Assembly (NCBI GenBank): GCA_003218935.1
Contig: QHPA01000249.1
Location: forward strand, 1-7,856
From: Verrucomicrobiota bacterium
GTDB lineage: Bacteria; Verrucomicrobiota; Verrucomicrobiia; Limisphaerales; AV2
Reading direction: 5' to 3'
DNA: 7,856 nucleotides
Below, one piece after another: positions 5,207 to 7,856 of this stretch. The notes under the pieces are model-generated. The model saw only the letters and a program-made list of their open reading frames with translations. It ran no database searches and had not been told where the DNA came from. How positions within the stretch are numbered: the stretch's first letter is position 1; every line of letters begins with the position of its first letter. A program made the translations under genes and the position numbers.

Positions 5207-6328
5207 GTGAACACCAAGACCGTGCCGACAAAAATCTCCGATCTGCGCATCGCTCTCGAGGAGCCGCTGCCTCCGCCCCGCGAGCTGCACGCGGACCTGC
5301 CCGTGGGCGAGGCCGAGGCCGCGCACATCGCCCTATCGCGTTCCGTTGTTCGGGACATTCTGCTCGGCAAAGACGAGCGGTTGCTGGTGGTCGTCGGGCC
5401 GTGTTCGATTCACGAGCCGGAATCAGCCTTGGAATATGCGGCTCGTTTGCGCGACGTCTCGGCGCGCGTGAACGATGCGTTGTTTCTCGTCATGCGCGTT
5501 TACTTCGAGAAGCCCCGGACGCGCCTGGGTTGGAAAGGCTTGATCTACGACCCGGACCTCAATGGGCGCGGAAACATCCGCGAAGGACTGCGCCACGCGC
5601 GTCGAATTCTGCTCGAATGCGCGCGGCTGGGCGTGCCTGCGGCGTCGGAAATTCTTGATCTGGTGACGCCGCAGTATTACGCCGAATTGCTCACTTGGGG
5701 CGCGATCGGCGCGCGCACGGTGGAAAGCCCGTTGCATCGCCAGATGGCGTCGGCGCTTTCGGCGCCGGTCGGGTTCAAGAACCCTACGGATGGCAAGGTG
5801 CAGATCGCCGTGGACGCCATCCTCGCGGCCGCGCAGCCGCACAAATTTCCCTCGATCTCGCTCGACGGCCGCGCGGTGGTAGTCACCACGACCGGCAATT
5901 CGCATTGCCACCTCGTTCTGCGCGGGGCCGACGACCGCCCGAACTACGACGCAGCGAGCGTTCAGGCTGCGGCGGAGGCGCTGGCGCAAGCCGGGCTGTC
6001 ACCGCGATTGATGGTGGATTGCAGCCACGGCAACAGTGGCAAGGATCACCGCCAGCAATCCGTCGTGGCCGGCGACGCGGCCGGCCAGATCGCCAGTGGC
6101 GCGCGCGCCATCTGCGGCGTCATGCTGGAAAGTCATTTGATCGAAGGCCGGCAGGAGATTCTCAATGGGCGGCACGGGTTGCGCTACGGCCAGAGCGTGA
6201 CCGATGCGTGCCTCGGTTGGGAGACGACCGTCGAGGCTCACTCAAACGCGGAACGCGGAACTCCGAACTCGGAACTCAGTGAGAGCTTCGTTACCTCGGC
6301 TGCTGCGAGGGGAGGAGTCTTTCGCTAG
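5207..6328 (+). CDS. aroF: 3-deoxy-7-phosphoheptulonate (DAHP) synthase, class I AroF/G/H type
   Basis: The enzyme condenses phosphoenolpyruvate and erythrose 4-phosphate to DAHP, the cytosolic first step of the shikimate pathway. From GTG 5207 the protein has 373 residues and shows the family motifs in order: RLLVVVGPCSIHEPE (metal ligand C66), MRVYFEKPRT.LGWKGLI, WGAIGARTVES, PVGFKNPTDG, a GNSHCHLVLRG segment with the metal-binding His, VDCSHGNSGKDHRQQ, GVMLESHLIEG and YGQSVTDACLGWET, which supply the Glu and Asp ligands. GTG 5144 is also open, but its extra 21 residues look non-coding; GTG 5222 is another option, both giving the expected KISDLRI start. The suffix of the symbol is arbitrary, since Phe-, Tyr- or Trp-sensitivity cannot be told. 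After GWETTVEAH the normal protein should end; the last 30 or so residues are encoded by GGAAC-repeat DNA and look like read-out into intergenic sequence. The stop is 3 bp from that of the converging gene. Confidence 0.93.
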   Translation: MNTKTVPTKISDLRIALEEPLPPPRELHADLPVGEAEAAHIALSRSVVRDILLGKDERLLVVVGPCSIHEPESALEYAARLRDVSARVNDALFLVMRVYFEKPRTRLGWKGLIYDPDLNGRGNIREGLRHARRILLECARLGVPAASEILDLVTPQYYAELLTWGAIGARTVESPLHRQMASALSAPVGFKNPTDGKVQIAVDAILAAAQPHKFPSISLDGRAVVVTTTGNSHCHLVLRGADDRPNYDAASVQAAAEALAQAGLSPRLMVDCSHGNSGKDHRQQSVVAGDAAGQIASGARAICGVMLESHLIEGRQEILNGRHGLRYGQSVTDACLGWETTVEAHSNAERGTPNSELSESFVTSAAARGGVFR

Positions 6329-6331
6329 TGG

Positions 6332-7856
6332 TCACGGTTTGCGCAGACGGAAGAAGCGCTGCGGTTGGTTGAGTGGCACCGCGATCTCCAACCGGCCGCT
6401 GTTGGTCGCAGGCACTTCGACGGCGCGTTGCCAGTTCGTCGAACCCAGGTTTGAGGCGGACTCGAGAAGGAATGCGGCGGACGGAAGCGGCCAGGAAAAA
6501 GTCATGGCGGTAGCGCTACGGTGAATCGCGAAGTCCATCCCAGGGGAAACGCTAATGTTCAGCAGAACCGAGACGGTGCCCAGGTTAAGGTTGGCGGCGG
6601 CGATGTCGGGTTTACCATCGCCATTCAGGTCGCCCACGGCCATGAACCAGGGACACCCCGCGGCGTAATTGACAGGGGCCTGGAAAGTGCCGTCACCATT
6701 GCCCGTAAGCACAGAGACGTCGCCAGAGTGTAGTTCGGCGACGGCGATGTCGGCCTTGCCGTCTCCGTTGAAGTCAGCGACTGCCACGGATACCGGGTAT
6801 TTCCCCACGCCGTAGTTGACCAGCGTCGGGAAGGTACCGTCGCCCCTGCCGAACAGCACCGAGACGCTGTTGTCAGAATAGTTGTACTGCGCCCCGTTAT
6901 TGGCGACGGCAAGGTCAAGTTTGCCGTCCCGATTAAAATCACCAACCGCTACAGAAACAGGAAATTTTCCAGCCCGGAAGTTGACTGCATTCTGAAACGT
7001 GCCATCGCCATTGCCTGACAGTATGGAGATGGAACCAAAATCCCGGGGGATGACCGTGCCGCCGCCTTCGGGAGGCGGGAGAGAACCCGGCGTGCCACCG
7101 TTGGCCACAACGAGATCAGGCTTGCCATCACCGTTGAAATCAGCCGCCGCTATGGATACAGGATTAGTTCCGACACCATAGTTGATGCTGGTTAGGAAGG
7201 TGCCGTCGCCTCTGCCCAACAAGATCGAGACGTTTCCCAAGCCAGGACTGTTGGTCGAGTTCTGATTGGCCACGGCCAGATCGGGTTTGCCGTCGCCGTC
7301 GAAGTCAGCTGCCACTATAGAAATGGGACTCCCTGACACGCTGTAGTTGACGGCGGTCTGGAAAGTGGCGTCCCCCTTGCCCAACAGGACAGAGACACTG
7401 GCAGATCTCCTTTCAACAACGGCGGCATCCACCCTGCCGTCTCCGTTGAAATCGCCCACCGCCATGGGACCAGGAATCAATCCCGCCGCCCCAGTTCTGA
7501 TGGCGGATTGAAAGGTGCCATCGCCAACGCCCGGCAACACTGAGATGCCACTCTCGGGGTAGTCTTGCGCCCATCCAACGTTGGCGACTGCCAGGTCGAG
7601 CTTGCCGTCGCCGTTGAAGTCGGCCACGGATACGGAGACAGGGGATGACCCTGCTGGATAGTTGACGGCGGACTGGAAGGTGCCATCGCCCCTGCCCACC
7701 AGCATCGAGACATGGTGCGAAAACCAATTGGCAACGATGAGGTCGGTTTTGCCATCCTTGTTGAAGTCGCCCACCGCGACCGATCGAGGGCCCGCTCCTG
7801 CGCAGTAGTTGACGGCCGACTGAAAGGTGCCATCGCCTTTGCCTAACAGCACAGAG
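6332..7856 (-). CDS. FG-GAP/VCBS repeat protein, 5' end outside the window
   Basis: The frame is open to the right edge, so the N-terminus, including any signal peptide, is missing; at least 507 residues are visible. It contains eight copies of a 49-65 residue FG-GAP/VCBS unit: VSVAVADFNGDGKLDLAVAN, then a variable linker, then VSVLLGRGDGTFQ.AVNY. Each copy has a D.N.DG..D calcium-binding loop of the kind found in integrin-like beta-propellers. The third (DGRVDAAVVE) and last (DLNGDGKPDIAAAN) copies are the most divergent. After the array, about 73 residues form a beta-rich C-terminal module (FLLESASNLGSTNWQ) ending in RFFRLRKP, a tail I associate with secreted Verrucomicrobiota proteins. It is probably a cell-surface or exported protein; binding partner and enzymatic domains, if any, would lie upstream. 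No PEP-CTERM or membrane anchor is visible at the C-terminus. Confidence 0.9.
   Translation of the reverse strand, partial: SVLLGKGDGTFQSAVNYCAGAGPRSVAVGDFNKDGKTDLIVANWFSHHVSMLVGRGDGTFQSAVNYPAGSSPVSVSVADFNGDGKLDLAVANVGWAQDYPESGISVLPGVGDGTFQSAIRTGAAGLIPGPMAVGDFNGDGRVDAAVVERRSASVSVLLGKGDATFQTAVNYSVSGSPISIVAADFDGDGKPDLAVANQNSTNSPGLGNVSILLGRGDGTFLTSINYGVGTNPVSIAAADFNGDGKPDLVVANGGTPGSLPPPEGGGTVIPRDFGSISILSGNGDGTFQNAVNFRAGKFPVSVAVGDFNRDGKLDLAVANNGAQYNYSDNSVSVLFGRGDGTFPTLVNYGVGKYPVSVAVADFNGDGKADIAVAELHSGDVSVLTGNGDGTFQAPVNYAAGCPWFMAVGDLNGDGKPDIAAANLNLGTVSVLLNISVSPGMDFAIHRSATAMTFSWPLPSAAFLLESASNLGSTNWQRAVEVPATNSGRLEIAVPLNQPQRFFRLRKP
6554..7856 (-). repeat. Tandem array of degenerate FG-GAP-coding repeats
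   Basis: Eight units of roughly 150-195 bp share DNA-level cores such as the reverse complement of AAGGTGCCATCGCC and of TTGCCGTCGCCGTTGAAGTC. Linkers vary in length, notably the Gly/Pro-rich insert near 7030-7100. The array continues past the right edge. Confidence 0.85.

Noticed and set aside
5008..5658. 216-residue plus-strand frame crossing the inverted repeat and DAHP synthase
   Set aside because: It is Arg/Ala-rich, read from the repeat and from the wrong frame of a highly conserved enzyme.

Overview
The window (7856 bp, about 60% GC by eye) looks like a chromosomal fragment from a Verrucomicrobiota bacterium, probably of the Pedosphaera/Limisphaera side of the phylum. This is inferred from a secreted-type ThuA protein, an FG-GAP/VCBS repeat protein ending in the phylum-typical tail RFFRLRKP, an intergenic inverted repeat whose arms read GTGV.PV and TGGTPVP when translated, and the near absence of Shine-Dalgarno sequences. 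No database search was possible.

Layout. 1-1213 (+): a small basic protein of antitoxin-like appearance, then a small acidic ORF that overlaps, in a different frame, a nucleotidyltransferase-fold protein (DxD motif plus a third Asp). 1235-2933 (+): a short-chain dehydrogenase/reductase (SDR) remnant with a large internal out-of-frame deletion, followed 6 bp later by an intact HI0933/BaiN-type flavoprotein. 3008-3885 (+): an exported ThuA-domain protein whose C-terminal end is displaced into another frame by a second internal deletion. 3892-4809 (-): a NagD-like HAD-IIA phosphatase, convergent with ThuA. 4810-5206: an intergenic region with a 28-bp-arm imperfect inverted repeat. 5207-6328 (+): a class I DAHP synthase, the first step of aromatic amino acid synthesis, with an unusual C-terminal tail. 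6332-7856 (-): the C-terminal part of a long FG-GAP repeat protein that runs off the right edge.

The genes do not form one pathway. Most are housekeeping or accessory genes of unrelated function. The only likely co-expressed groups are the small ORF with the nucleotidyltransferase, and the SDR remnant with the flavoprotein. The points most worth a second look are the two-frame arrangement at 346-620, where the nucleotidyltransferase has no convincing ordinary start codon, and the two separate genes (SDR and ThuA) that carry clean internal deletions with frame changes. I did not see a CRISPR array, tRNA, rRNA, transposase or recognised defence island.
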